Source of the DNA: Chalciporus piperatus
Lineage: Eukaryota; Basidiomycota; Agaricomycetes; Boletales; Boletaceae
Assembly: GCA_038093975.1 (NCBI GenBank)
Contig: JBBPTG010000003.1
Coordinates: 558,001 to 622,000, forward strand
DNA: 64,000 nucleotides
Direction of reading: 5' to 3'
In this document: positions 46,270 through 59,399 of the stretch, piece by piece
Layout: each line of letters opens with the position of its first letter
Numbering within the stretch: position 1 is the stretch's first letter
Made by a program: the position numbers and the translations under genes
The notes under the pieces: generated by a model
Told to the model about the DNA's origin: nothing
The model's database searches: none
The model's input: the letters and a program-made list of their open reading frames with translations, nothing else

Positions 46270-46292
46270 TGACGTGTCACCCTGCACGTGAC
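46270..46292. promoter_or_regulatory. UPRE-like ACGTG elements upstream of the ER Hsp90 gene
   Basis: TGACGTGTCA (46270-46279) and CACGTGAC (46285-46292) lie 122-144 bases before the GRP94 start codon. TGACGTG-type sequences are bound by Hac1/XBP1-class factors of the unfolded protein response. This is plausible for an ER chaperone but based on short motifs. Confidence 0.4.
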
Positions 46293-46395
46293 TGATTTTT
46301 CCAGTCATGTGCTGCTTATTAGTAGTTTGATTAAAGACGTGGCCATATACTGCACATCAAAACTATCTACGGCGAAAAAGAAATGAGAACCTATT

Positions 46396-48996
46396 CTAGA
46401 CGTGGACAGATAACTTGGGCGCAGACAGGTCAGACAGGTAATGCTGTGACAAGAAACTGAGTACGAATTCCATGCTATGCTGGACTAACAACTTACCCGT
46501 ATCCACTTTTCCCTCTCTTCCGGGACGTGCTCGAACATGATATACCTTTTGTCGTTCTATAGATCATCAGCATGCAGAATCCTGGACGCACGGTTCCTCT
46601 CACCTTCAGCACTTTCACTATGTCGTCTATGTCGACATGCTTGGCTAGGGCTTTCATGTCAACTTTCCCGCCAAAGGCTTCGCCTTCGTCTTCCCCCAAG
46701 TCCTCAGCGGCTACTCCACCATCAACACCCTCACCACTCATCTTCTGAAGCCTTCCCCAGAATTCTACAAACGCATTTTCAGCCAACATCTCATCGAATG
46801 CCTTCCTCGCTTCAGAGCTCCTCTCCCGTTGCCATTTGTCGAATTCTTTTTCCAGGTCCTGAGAATCATAGCCAAGCTTAGTGACTGGTAGTGATTTCTC
46901 AATCGACCCAAGAGGAATACCGCCAAAGGAGGATGCCAGCGAGTGTGCGTGTGCGGTGAATAGGGCGTGCAGGCCATCCAGATATTTGGAACGAAGTTGA
47001 TGCATATGGGAGTGAAACAGATGTAACTGTTGGTCTTTCGGGAGAGGTGAATGTGTAAACCGAGGGTCTGTTTTCAATTGGGGAATAGCCGAATCCCAAG
47101 ACAGCTAAGCAATCCATCAGTGTCGGTTCATGTACTCATCGTTAGCGTACCTGGGGATCTCGAATGGCATCGGTCAAAAGTGTGCTGAAATAATAAAAAG
47201 GCATCCTCTTGAGTGCCAAAGCAGTGACAAAAGGCAAAGAAAACCCTAGAGCGGCTCACCGGAACTCTCTTTCCCCTTCTTCCTTGGTCAGTCCCAATCT
47301 GGACCGTCCGATCTCTGCCTCTGTACGACCGCGCTGAGCTCTCACTTTGTCTTCCCGTTCTTTTAGAGCGCGTTCTTTCCTCTCTTGACGTCTGCGTTCT
47401 GCCTCTGCCTCATCCACAGGCTCATTACCTTCTGATTTATTTGCCTTGGCTCGGGGCCCATTGTCAGACGACCCACGGGCTTTGAGGAATGCATCGAAGA
47501 GTTGCTCCCGCAGTGAAGAAGACCCAACGGCATCGTACCGCGGGTCATCAGCCAACTTCCGTTTGACCTTGCGGGGGCGGTTAAATACGCGAAAAGGCAA
47601 GCAACAAAGGCTTACATCTTTCCAAACCGAATCCGGCTTGACTAAACCACTTTCGCGAAGCAAAGCAAAGAAATCTCCTTCCGCCTTCTCGGCGGCAGCG
47701 CGCTTTTCTGTTGAATTCTAAGCTGCTGTTCCCAAAGGGCAAATGAAAGACATACTTTCTCCGAGATCTTTCAGGTACTCCTTGAAACGTTTCTCGCGCT
47801 CTCGATCATCTCTGCCCCAGCCATAGAAGCGCCGATCCTTCTTCCATGTTCGACGGAAATCAGACCATACGGCACGAGTGCTTTTCACTTCGTCGTGGAG
47901 TAGGCGGTCAAATTCTTCCTTCGGATTTGCTTCAGACTTTTCTTTCTTAACGGTTTCCTGCCGTAGCTCACGGGCACGGTCTCGGCAGTATTCGTCGAAC
48001 GCGTCACGGCGTGCTGAGACAGAAGGCAAGAGTACATATCGAGGGTCTGAGATGAAGAGTGGTAAAGAGGTATCCCAAGGATGCAATGGATTGATGTCTT
48101 TCTCTCGCAACAACGTCTGTAGTGTCTGTGAGCGCGAAATTAAAACCCAAAGTGTGAGCGGATTACCTTGAAAAGTGCCTTCGCTTCTTCAGTAGACAAA
48201 TCGACGCGATCCGGCATGTTGAGCCGCTGCTTTTCCTGAGCTTTCTTCGTTTCTGCCTCCTCGCGCTCCTTGGCCAGCCGTTCCTCTTCCTGTCTCTTCT
48301 TCTCTTCCTCTGCCTCCTCAGCGAGTTGTGCTGCGGCTTCTTTCTGCCATTCCTCGTCGCTCTCATCCTCTTCGTCCGCCTCTTCATCCCCTTCCTCCTC
48401 GTCTTCTTCACCGTCCTCTTCTTCCTCTTCCTCTACGCGTGCCTTCTTGGTGATGACCATCTCCTCAAGCGGCTCCGCCTCCTCCATCTTCTTCCGTTTC
48501 ACAAGCCCCTGCACCTCAGCCTTGACCCTGCGAACCTCCATCTCCGTCTCTCGCTTCATCGCCGCTTCCTTCCCCTCCTGCTCTTGAAGTTTCGCCTGCT
48601 CTGCCTCATGCGCCTCCTGGCGCTCCAGCTCAAAAAGCCCCTCCTTGATCTCATCCGGAGCCACCCAGACACTTTCTTTCCTCCCCTTGTGCGTGTAGAA
48701 CGTGTTGCCCTCGGTCGTCTTCACCCGGAGCCATTCGGTGCCTGGAATGAGCGTCTTGACGAGAGGTTTTTCTTTCTTCTTTTTGGGCTCGGCGGGAGGA
48801 GGTGGAATTATGGGGAAGGCGGGTAGGGGTCGTATGTAGCTTGATTGTTGGCTGGGAGCATGGTAGTAGTAGGGTTGGCCACCTGGACCTGTGGATGTGG
48901 GATGGTTTAGTTCGGAGTACACTTTATTCTACACGGGTTATTACCGATATGTTCAGTCCAGCCTGGTGGGAGCGGAGGAAGGGCGAAAGCAGACAT
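46396..48996 (-). CDS. WW-FF domain protein, TCERG1/CA150-like
   Basis: This is a nuclear protein coupling transcription elongation and splicing. Animal TCERG1 binds the phosphorylated Pol II CTD through FF domains and splicing factors through WW domains. The first WW is split by an intron: LPPLPPGWTEHI joined to GPGGQPYYYHAPSQQSSYIR. A second follows: GTEWLRVKTTEGNTFYTHKG with KESVWVAP. A long Glu/Lys-rich coiled-coil region with an acidic block comes next. The FF-type repeats then read ALFKTLLREKDINPLHPWDT, EFDRLLHDEVKSTRAVWSDF, DFFALLRESGLVKPDSVWKD and EFRTLLTDAIRDPQLSWDSA. DIDDIVKVLKNDKRYIMFEH follows. The final small exon gives HYLSDLSAPKLSVHV. The layout with two WWs could also suggest Prp40, but the long acidic spacer and FF sequences fit TCERG1 better. 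Confidence 0.83.
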
Positions 48997-49366
48997 AAGG
49001 AGTCACGACCTGAGCGATGGCAAGTAAGCAAGGCAAGTTGTCAACTGCAAAGTGGTCCCGCGACCAAGTTCGGAACGCTGGCCCACGTGCCGATTCCCGA
49101 AGGTGAACGTTTGAACTCACAAGCACAACTTGTGTATACGGGATACCGAAGCAAATGAATTTCGTGAATTTCGTGAGCAAGAGAATACACCGTAAGTCGC
49201 AGGATATGTGCAAAAAAATACAGTGTGATGGGTAGACTATGGTTACATACTAGACAAAACGCGGCGACAATATGGGTTAACCTATGATGGCTCAAAGACG
49301 GAAGGAAGAAATCCAGAGCGTAAGGTACGATGCAAGAAAGATGAACGGGAAGATGAACGAGAAAGA

Positions 49367-52300
49367 TCATACGTAGAACCTAGTGCACATGTCAGTCCAT
49401 CGAGATTCGTGAAACGGAACGAATGACTCACTTCTTGTTGATTTGGTACAGGAGAAGGCTGATGTTAACCTTGACGAGTCCGTTGAAGAGCGACAGGGAA
49501 GCCTGGTTCTCAAATTGCGCTTGAAGTAGGTCCTCCATGCGAAGCTCTGTGATGCCAATTCGGTTTGTAATACCAAGGGTATTGTTAAGGAATTCCATGG
49601 TGAATACGCCAGCTTTCTCCGAAGAGATGATGACGTCAATTTTGTCGAATTGACGAGGAGAGAACTTGTCGATGGACAGGAGGATGCCTTTCTCGTATAG
49701 ATCTTTGGCGCTGTACCTGAACGAACCAAACTGTGGGCTTTTCCCGGATTTCTGCAGGTCGCGAAGGTGGAAGTATTGTTTCGTGAACGGAATAACAAAT
49801 CGCTTTTTCCTTTGAATGCTCTTGTCAGTTCACTGCGTCAACACGGCAAGTTCACGCTTACCCCTTCCCTCGCTGCATGGTAGTCATCGCAGCTTCCACA
49901 TAGTTGTGGTAACTATCGATCTGCTCCTCAAAGTACTTCTTGCGTTCGTTGAGGTGCTTCAAAGTATCCATCATGCTGTCCATCTCCTGCTGTCGCTGTA
50001 GTCGCTTGCGATGCTTGCTGCGAACGTCACTCGCGATAGCGTTCAAAATACCCTGGAATCCGTCGCTTCGCATGATCTTCCCAAGCTTTTCGAGTTCCAG
50101 AAGGAAATAGATCGCATGCGCTTTGACTTCCTTAAATTGCAACCTAGATAGATGTCAGAATCGCGCCGCTACAAGGAAACTCTAACACCAACGATCGTAT
50201 GTCTTCGAGCCTGTACCCTGAATCCGCACCCCCTGAGGAGGGCATGCGTCTCGAAGCGGGTTCGTTGTCCATTTCAGTCACAATAATCTCCCAACGCATT
50301 TCATCATCCTCAGTCACGGGGCACATCAAAGACCCGACGAGATCTGAGGCAGGTTGAACACGCAGAATCGCTAGAACACCGCGCTTAGCCTGGACCCACA
50401 AAGCTTTCTCATCCGCCTTGGGATCTTCATGCAAAATAAGCATTGATGTTGAGATATCAAGAATGAGCTTACCTCGGACACGTGCAAATCTGTTCGTGAG
50501 CTCTAGAGTGACAGCTTTATCTCGCGCATCCTTCAGCTCGTCGTTGTCAAGGTGTGGAACGCCATCCAGTTCATGCAAGATGACACGCAAAGCGTCGTCG
50601 CGGGAGGGCGACTAAACAACGGGTCAGATAGGGACGAATGCATTGCACACAAATCCTTACAAGTTTCTCTTGGTATGTTGAGAGTAAACCGTGCATCCCA
50701 TATACTTCGTTCGGGGAAATATAAATAGGTTTCGGTTGCACGGCGACATCCAAGAATTCGTGTGCATGATAATGGGTCTCAGCATCGGGAACATCCGCGA
50801 CTAGAAGAATACGGTTACAAACACGATAACCCCAGCAGTGCAAAGAACTCACTTTGAAGCATCCAAGCCGTCAACTTGACAATGGTCTTACGCACCAGCT
50901 CATTGATAGGAATAAATTGGGGAGAATCCTCAGAAAACTCAGAACCCGAAGCAATCTGCGCCAGCACCCTGGATATTTGGGCAAGATTTTTCCTCGATGC
51001 AACGTCAATCGTCGTGGAGACCATATCAAAGGTCTCCGGCGCACTGGACTCACAGTTAGTGAGAATCTACTTGCACCGGTGAAGATAACCCACAGGATAG
51101 CTGGGTTCAGGTACCTATAGAAAACTAACCGCGCAATACACGCGGCGTAGGCTGTATCTGGTGCATCAGGAAATTGCTCCTAGAACCAACATGAGCAACA
51201 TAGGCGAACACAGGGCGTGCATGACTTACACGCAACGAAAGTAATGTTTCACGCGTTATGAACCGCATGCTGTAAGGCATCCTCCTGGCTGACTGCATAA
51301 TCGCCGTTACGAAAGCTTCACTCCACCACTGCAATCTTTGTAAATCTGCGACAGCTCGTTTCTCAGTGATTAATTTTGTCTCAAGAACCTCACGTACGCC
51401 TGATGTACTCGGCTCTGGTATCGGGGTCTTTTGAAGCTTCATAAAAGGGGAGGTCTTTGGGTTGCGTGCTTGTCCTTCCCGATCGCATTTCTTCGATCTC
51501 GATCCTAGAACGATGGATCTAGAGCTGGAGTGTGAGATGTTGTTGTGTGACCCAACTCCATTACATACTATAGACGGATCTGACTCGAGGTCGAGATCAG
51601 CTGCCTCGATAAGTTCGCGCACGATTGCCTGAAGTGCTTCCCGTACGTAGGTAACCTGCTTTGGACGGAGATACTGAACTGCGATATTGATGTACATCGG
51701 ATGTCCACGAATGACATCGCCGATCGTTCGAGCGCTGGCGATTTCCTGGCGGATGCACAACTAACGGTGAACAAGAATGAGTCCCGGTCTGAATGGATGG
51801 TTTCGAGCCAAACACTTACCTGGAACAACTTGAGAAGCAGATAATCCTCCCGTCTATCCTGTCCGTATCCAAACAACGTCAACACGACACGTTCCGTCAA
51901 CGGTCTATGTTTCTCTGATTCGTCGTTGGACAGCTCCACAAACAGCCGACTCAGATACTCCCCCTGCGTCTGAAGGAGGTAAAAGAGTTGCTGATAGAGT
52001 TCAAGTTTCCGCTTGGCAGTGTGATCCAAGGTATATGGTCCAGCAAAAGGATCCCCATGGGCAGCAAGGATGGAAGCCCGCGCAGCGTGCGCCGCCGCAC
52101 TCTCTGCCCCATACATTCGTCGTACCTTGATAAGCTCCTCGAAGGACTTGACGTTCTGTACCACCAGCGCGATCTTGACGTCTAGATCGTTCACATCATT
52201 GTCAAGCGCCTGATTCTCCCGGATGTTCTCAACAACTTTCTTCCTGAGCCTCTCCACCTTGATCTCGTCCTGGAAATCGGCCTCCGAATCGTCGAGTAGA

Positions 52301-55300
52301 TGGACAAAGTTCTTGATCGTGCCAACCGTGACATTCTTGCCGAGGGTAAGCTGGCGATATTGTTCGCGTGTCTCTTTGGCACGGAAAAGGGACTGAATCT
52401 TGACGACTTTGTGGAGATTTTCGCGATAGTATTGCATCCTTGCGTGGAACTTGCGCCTCTGGAGAACACCCCGCAGCAGTGCCTGAAGCATTGTTGCAGC
52501 GGGTTGACTACGCCATAGATGATCACGCCATGCGATGTAGTCTCTGCGTATCAGATAACCTCTCGCAGTAGCTTGCAAATCCGTCACGTCGGGTGCCACG
52601 AACTCGAGCTTCTTCTGTTGTTCGCGGTGTCGGTTACGGGTAAGCGCAGCGCGGGCGAGCGCTTGGAAACCCCCTACGGAAGAAACGACTTTGACTTCAG
52701 AGAGCGCCTTGTTCAAATTCTGGTGTTGTTGACGGGAAAGACTGGCGCGAACACGTGCTTGCAGACCTATCACCATAGGAGTCGCTCGACGAAGACCGCG
52801 GATGAGGTTGAGTAGGCGTTTGCGTGCCATGTAAGTACGAGCTGCGGCCTGGATTCGGACGATAATTGAAGAAACATCGTCCAGCTTCGCAAGTTGCTTC
52901 CGTATTCGTCGACGGACGAGCACACCTCGACATTGGGCCTGTAAAGCAATAACGCTATCCTCCGTGAGATCGAGCTTTCTCAGCTGTTTCGAGATCGCAG
53001 CCCTCTTCAAGAAACCACGGGCAGCTGCTTGCATGGATATGACAGACGTTGAAACTTCGACTTTGGCAAAGGTCTTCGATACCTCGGTGGCGTTTTGTCT
53101 AGCAACCTTGGCTCGCGCAGAAGACTGAAACTTCACGAAGAGTACACGACTGCTCTGTAGTGCAGCCTTCAGACGAGCGAACCGCCGCCGTTGCAGTACA
53201 CCGCGAAGCTGTGCTTGTACTTTGACAACATAGGGGATAGACGACCGAATACGCCGAAGGTGCGCAAGCCACTGCCTACGCTTGATGGCAGCCCGAGCAA
53301 CGGCTTGTACTTTGACAACATAGGGGATTGACGACCGAATACGCCGAAGGTGCGCAAGCCACTGCCTACGCTTGATGATAGCCCGAGCGACGGCTTGTAC
53401 TTTGACAACATAGGGGATAGACGACCGAATACGCCGAAGGTGCGCGAGCCATTGCCTACGCTTGATAGCAGCCCGAGAAACGGCTTGTAGGCGAATGATC
53501 CATGGCGTGAGGTCAGAGACTTCCTTGCGGATGTCTGAGACGTGCCGTCTAGCAATGGCTCCACGGCAGACGGCCTGCATCTTGGGTACATAACGTTCTG
53601 CGAAATGGAGGCGAGCGCGTCGGGTAACCTGCGCCTTTCGGACCAGGAAACCGCGTGCCAGACATTGTACCGCGCGAATAGAGCCCTCGTTCTCAAGGAG
53701 CAAGCGATCTCGCCCTAGGGCGAGGGTAAGCGACAATCCCGACAGGAGAAAATACTGGCACCACTTACGCTCGTCCTCTGTCTCAATCTCGACTTCTGGT
53801 TCCTCGTTGATCTCTTTGGCCAGTTCTCGACCAACGTCGCCAAAGTTTGGCATAGGGACGCCAGCATCGTTGAGCCCTTTCTGTGTTTTCTGCAACTGAT
53901 CATCCGAGAACTGCAATTGACCAAGCAAGTTGCCTATCCGTTGGGCCAATCCCCGTCTAGCGAGGAGATGACTAGGCTAGATGAGTCGGTGGGAACAAAG
54001 CAATACTCGACGAAATATACCTGAGTGCGTGGATACAATAAATAACCTTTGGAAGATTTTTCTTCTCATATAGATCGGTGAGTTCAAAAATGAAGCACTA
54101 GACGATTGTCTGTCAAGCAGAGTGTCGATCGCGAATGGACTAAACTACTTACTTCGGGAAGGCCGAGTTCGCGGACAAAAACAAAAAAATAATTGATGTT
54201 GTCAGAGTGTCGAAAATCTAACTTGGACGACTTTGACTGGGAAAATAAGTCAGCGTGTGCGACGAGGAGAGGCAAGACAAGGCTACCTCGTAAATCCGGC
54301 GAACCACATGTTCGCCTTTGAAAGCCCTCACTAACTTGGCAAGCACGACACCATTCCGGAGCCCATCTTCCATCTCCACAACACCAAAGCCGAGTTCTTC
54401 CCCAAGACAACCCTCTGTCCACTGCTGAGCCTCTCCAACGTGACACAAATACTCGTAAGCCTGCAGCAAGTGTCTCTGTGTATCCGCCCACAGACCCCTT
54501 GTCAACCGCGACGAGGGCAGTGGTGATGGTGACGCGTGGGTTTTGGGTGTCTTGTCGCGCGATAAACGAAGCCGACCAGGAACGCCAGCGACATCGTCGG
54601 AATCTGTGACATTGGGTATGACTCGTTCCCGAGAGGGCGAGAGAGGCGGTTCGCCGGGAGTATGATGGTTATAACGAGGTTTTTCCTTTTGTGGACTCGT
54701 CTCCTCTACTGGCTCAGGTATAGGATGATTGTCGTTGCGTCCCCCTGAATCGTCGTCGCCGTCTCCACTAGCTATACGTGGAAGATGCCGACCTAACCTC
54801 CGACCTCCAAGCTGTCCGTATGTGGATGCCTTTTTGTTGGCCATGTATGAGCTTCTGTACGGCGTCGGTGACATTGCTGATGATGCAACAGGTGTGGGAG
54901 AGGGGGTAAGCGATGACCGACTTAAAGGCCGTTCAGGGAATCGGGTGTCGGAAAGGTCAAGGCTAGATGATGATCGGTGTGATAGTTTCTCTGGTGACGA
55001 TGGCAGATAATGTGAGCCACCATACAAGGAGGTAGGTCGCCGGTGAAGGGTCGACGCAGGCGTATTGGGCGTGAACAAAGGTTTGGAAACACTCGAAGAT
55101 GTGTTTAACGGGATCACTTGAGGATCCGAAGTCTTGTTCAATGCCTGACGTGCAGTAGCCAAGTTGACGGCAGAACTATCTAGGGTATTGGATCGACGTG
55201 AGCGTGGGGATGGAGAATCAAGTGTAGTTTCGGGGATAGGCGCAGGGACAGCATAACCACTTAGTTCCTTGACGTTTGATATAGATGAGGACTGTAATGG

Positions 55301-55912
55301 AGTTATAGTTGGCAAGCGGATGCGATGAGGGGTTGGAGTCGCGAAGGAAGAGGTCGGGGAATCTGGGTTCTCGACGGATATTCCTGTGGTATTTGGTGAG
55401 AGAGGGGATGCAATGATATGAGCGGGAAGGGTATGCCGCTTGAGGTGCGTAGGAGTTCTGCTGGGACTTGAATCATCGGCGGGGAGGGAAGTTGCACTGG
55501 AAGAGAAGTGTTCTGAGAAGGAGGAAGTTGGAGGGAGTTGCGAAGGAGTGGACGGTACGGTGGAAGCAGAGTCGCTCGTGGAGAGTACGTCCTTTGTTGG
55601 ACTGGTCGACCTGTGCCCAGGAGGGGCAGCTTCTGCTCTAGCGCGTTCCTCCCACTTTCCACGGACTGCGTCGAGACTGCTGCCGACACGATGAGATGGA
55701 GTCCAGCGAGTCCTTGTAGAAGCAAGGCTAGACGGTGAAGGATCTGCAGACTGTGGGGGGCTGGGTGTAGAGATGGACGAGTTCCTCGCAAGACCCGCGC
55801 GTGAGGATGTGCGTTCCAAGAGACGGGTCTGGTATGCGAATGGACTTGAGTGATCTCGTGATCTGGACGTGGAGGACGATGCTAGCGAGGACACAGAGTT
55901 TGAGCGTTCCAT
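49367..55912 (-). CDS. IQGAP-family scaffold (Rng2/Iqg1-like)
   Basis: This is an actin- and calmodulin-binding scaffold for the contractile ring. The N-terminus is a long Ser/Pro-rich disordered region starting MERSNSVSSLASSSTSRSRD. A calponin-homology domain is spread over exons: YEYLCHVGEAQQWTEGCLGE, GVVLAKLVRAFKGEHVVRRI, DNINYFFVFVRELGLPE, and FELTDLYEKKNLPKVIYCIH. A very long IQ-repeat arm follows, with many IQxxxRG-like units such as VQCLARGFLVRKAQVTRRAR. This includes three near-identical 30-residue copies. Then come the GAP-related domain (LCIRQEIASARTIGDVIRGH, VTYVREALQAIVRELIEAAD) and the RasGAP C-terminal domain ending ASLSLFNGLVKVNISLLLYQ, INKKFYV. The last three residues come from a tiny exon. 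About 1,900 residues or fewer. The start at 55912 is the ATG before the Ser-rich tail. Confidence 0.9.
53221..53490 (-). repeat. Three near-identical 90-base tandem copies in the IQ region
   Basis: Units begin at 53221, 53311 and 53401. They differ at only a few bases each, including the change giving AIIK instead of AAIK. Each encodes the 30 residues RRQWLAHLRRIRSSIPYVVK plus VQAVARAAIK, one IQ-like helix. Identity at silent positions points to a recent duplication. Confidence 0.92.
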
Positions 55913-55958
55913 ATCGTGACCAGGGATCAAACGGTGTCGAGAACACACCGAGTACTGT

Positions 55959-55982
55959 ACTACTACTAGTACTAGTAGTAGT
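55959..55982. promoter_or_regulatory. Perfect 24-base palindrome in the IQGAP/GCP3 divergent promoter
   Basis: The sequence built from ACT/AGT triplets around a central AGTACT is identical to its reverse complement over all 24 bases. It lies 47 bases upstream of the IQGAP start and 137 upstream of GCP3. It contains CTAGTAGT in both orientations, and another copy is at 56089-56096. Confidence 0.6.
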
Positions 55983-56118
55983 GGAGTAGTACTAGATGGC
56001 CGGGGTTATGTCATCACCAACCACGTGATCGCTGGCGCGGTACTAGACGGTAGTCAATATCAAGTCAGTGTAGACTACTATTAGTAGACTAGTAGTAGTA
56101 CCAGGAGGAGTGGTCGCA

Positions 56119-59100
56119 ATGTCGGACGTGTCTGCGTCGGTGAACGCGTTGGTCGCGTCTCTGGTACCACAGTCAAGACAAAACAATCGACTAAGAGAAG
56201 ATCTCATCGCTCACGCAAAGGAAATCCTATCCAGGTCAGTCCATTCCCCGCATCACATTCCCCCTTGACATCTCTTCTAGTCATATCGGTCAATCTCACG
56301 ACAGCGACACCGTGCACTTAGCGGGTCTCATCAAAAGACAACGTGAGCGACAGATCGACCTACAGTTCTCGCTCTTATTCTTTGCCCAGTTCTGCAACAT
56401 CCCTCCCCAAGCACCGCGTCTCTCAAGTTCACCAACCTACTATCCCGCCTCCTCGATCAGGTGACCAGTCCCCTCTTTGATATCCATGCCCTTGTCCTTA
56501 CACTCACCGTAGCCCGTACTATCCCGCAAACACGAATCTCTCCTCTTCCTTTATACCCTTGCCTCTTCCGCTCGCTCACACTCAACCACTCCACCTTTCC
56601 TATCGACCCTCCATCCACCACCCACAAGGCCGTCATCCACCGCTCCAAGTCCAGTAGACCCACCCTTACAATCAAGAGCACCAAAGGGAAAATCAAAGGC
56701 CGACATATTACGCGATTACCGTGCAAGAGCAGGTAGTTTGGTCCGTCTCATTCACGGTCATATTCATTGATTACGCGCGACCAAGGTCGAGCACGTCTTA
56801 CAGAACATTCGCTCTTGCGCGATACACTGTATCTCCTTCAAGGTATATCGGGTAAATATATACAACTCTCCCTCGCCGAGGAAGATGACATCAACAAGCT
56901 CGTCTTCATCGACGACTCGGTGCGTATCCGCAACCTCTCTGGCTATCCTTTTTAGCTCAGCCATTCTCAGAAATACATCATCCCAGCGCCTGTCAGATCA
57001 CTCATACACAGACTTGCCGAAGTAGGCCATCTTTACTCCAGGGTCGACACATTCGTCAAAGACCGTCAAGGACCCTCAGGTGTCGGTATGATCGAGCAGA
57101 GTCTATGTCATCACCTTCAGGCGCAGCTCACAGAATACTATCGTCTCGTGGCCGTGCTCGAATCACAAATGTCCACTGCAATGTCACGGAATCCGGACAC
57201 AGAGCCTGACGTCAGAGAACAAGAGACTGGCCTTACGCTCAAGCGGTTGGATGTATGGATAAATGACTGGAGACTTAGGATGCGCATGATGAGCGTTTGT
57301 GTCGAGGGCGCTCGAGGTACGTCCTTTCTGGCCCACGAACAGACTGAAGTGAACCACAAGCATTAGACGCCCAGGGAGGAGCATTGGTTAATCTTATCCA
57401 TAGCTACACTGATAACGGCGACCCTTTCGTCCGTAAATTTACTGACCAGTTGCTCGAAGAGGTATGTTTCCATCTCATTCGCCAGGACTACTATTCGTCA
57501 ACTCCGAGTAGGTATCCAAGCCATTTTTTTCGACCTTGCACAAATGGCTATTTTCTGGGGAACTTTACGATCCATACAACGAGTTTTTCGTCTCGGTCAA
57601 TCCGGAGTTCGCGCATGTACAGTATCTTTTACACCCCTCGTTACTGAGTGGGGGCGGAGATGGTGTGTTTGGTGCGTTGGCTGGCGACGCAGAAGACATG
57701 TCCACCGAATGCGAGAATGGTCTACGATTATGGGAAGCAAAGTATCGATTCAGAAATGATATGCTACCCATGTTCGTTGGCGAGGCTTTTGGCAAAAAGG
57801 TACGAAGGCACGCACCATGTACCGAACAGTGCATTATTCAATCCCAAGTTTATCCATAGATCTTCTCTACTGGAAAGAGTCTGAACTTCATCCGGTACAG
57901 CTGTCATGACAGTGACTGGGTTGCCACACGCGAAAAAATGAGCAACACAGGCGGCAGTGAGTGACCCACCCGATTTCGAGCTAACTACATATCTTTCTTT
58001 TGTCAGTCCTCAAGTACAGCGATATTGCGGGCCTCGAACGATCCATAGACTCTGCCTATTTGACCGCAAGCCAACGGTTGTTTGAAGTGTTCATCGAAAA
58101 GTTTAAATTGATGGACCACCTTCGTGCACTAAAACACTATATGCTCCTCGGTTATGGCGACTTTGCAGAACAATTGATGGAAGCCTTGGGGTAAGTCAAC
58201 GTGACTCCAAAGCTGAACACTTGATCACGGAGTATCTCCATAGACCAAGTCTCACCCGTCCTGCAAATACCCTCTATCGACATAACTTGACAGCGACACT
58301 CGAAACTGCTGTTCGCACATCCAACGCTCAGAACGACACCGCTGACGTCCTACGCAGACTTGATGCACGCATGCTCGAGTACTCTCATGGTGAGATTGGC
58401 TGGGACGTTTTCACTCTCGAGTATAAAGTGGACGCACCAATTGATACAATCTTGGACCCTGATTCCATGATGAAATACCTGAAGTTGTTTAATCATCTCT
58501 GGAAGATGAAGCGAGTAGAGAGTACGCTGAGTCAGGGCTGGATGAGGGTTGCAGGGGCATCGAGGACACTATCGAAGTTGCCTGGTGAGATTCTTCCCTC
58601 TCTGTTAATGTCTGCAAGCTTGTCCTCCCACTTACAAAGCATGTCCTAGATCTCGAGCATGATTGGCACCTCATCCGTATCGCCATGGCTGAAATGATCC
58701 ATTTCATCCGCCAAATGCAGGCTTACTGCCAGCTAGAAGTCATAGCATGCTCATGGAAGATCTTGACAGAGTTTATCCAGAAGAGAGAAGGCGATCTCGA
58801 TGCGATGATCGAGGCACACCGGTCGTACCTTGACATGATGGTCAAGAAAGTATTTCTATTATCCCCCAAGGCTGGGAAGGAGGTCTGTATGCATTTCTTC
58901 CACGTTGCAATTACTCCATCTGATCTGCTCCAGGAGAACCTTCTTACTCAAGTTCGGGAAGTCTTTCAGACGATCTTGCAGTTCCGTGAGGCTGCTGTAA
59001 GTGCTGGTTGAGATATTATCTCAGGCTCGATTTACATTTTCATGACAGGATAATTTCTACCACTATTGCCTGGCCGAGTCCGCAAGACGAGACCAAGCAA

Positions 59101-59399
59101 AAGATGCAGATAGAGTGCGTCAGTTTGGAATAACTTCTCGCATATCCACTCACGTTACCTTTCAGGGCATATATACCGCCCCTTCATCCGACCGCATGGG
59201 CCCCCAATCCCTTCCTAAAATCCGTGCGCTCGTAAAGGAATACAGCATGTCTTTCAGCGAGTCTGCACAATCCATCGTCTACACTCTCCAATCTCACCCT
59301 GACCTCGACTGCCGGTTCCTTGCCATCCGACTCTCATTTTCCGACTTTTACCGCACCAAGAAGGAACAGCAACTGTTACAACAACAGAAACTGTCTTGA
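56119..59399 (+). CDS. Gamma-tubulin complex component GCP3 (Spc98-like)
   Basis: This is a core subunit of the gamma-tubulin small complex that nucleates microtubules at the spindle pole body. The N-terminus reads MSDVSASVNALVASLVPQSR, then EDLIAHAKEILS. GRIP1-type blocks follow: LLRDTLYLLQGISGKYIQLS, PAPVRSLIHRLAEVGHLYSR, GMIEQSLCHHLQAQLTEYYR, LTLKRLDVWINDWRLRMRMM and SKPFFSTLHKWLFSGELYDP-like sequence. The C-terminal GRIP2 domain has FRNDMLPMFVGEAFGKK, SQRLFEVFIEKFKLMDHLRA, LKHYMLLGYGDFAEQLMEAL, GWDVFTLEYKVDAPIDTILD and YLKLFNHLWKMKRVESTLSQ. LRIRLSFSDFYR-like sequence ends the protein. These match GCP3/Spc98 rather than GCP2. At least a dozen short introns are needed. It is divergent from IQGAP, 206 bases between start codons. 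Confidence 0.92.

Noticed and set aside
48270..48826. Long Ser-rich and Leu-rich frames opposite the TCERG1-like gene
   Set aside because: These are antisense of a Glu/Lys-rich coiled-coil region, a common artefact.
55951..56110. Transposon end or telomere-like repeat
   Set aside because: The AGT/ACT-rich tract has no terminal inverted repeats around a coding region, no target-site duplication and no telomere unit. It is a promoter microsatellite.
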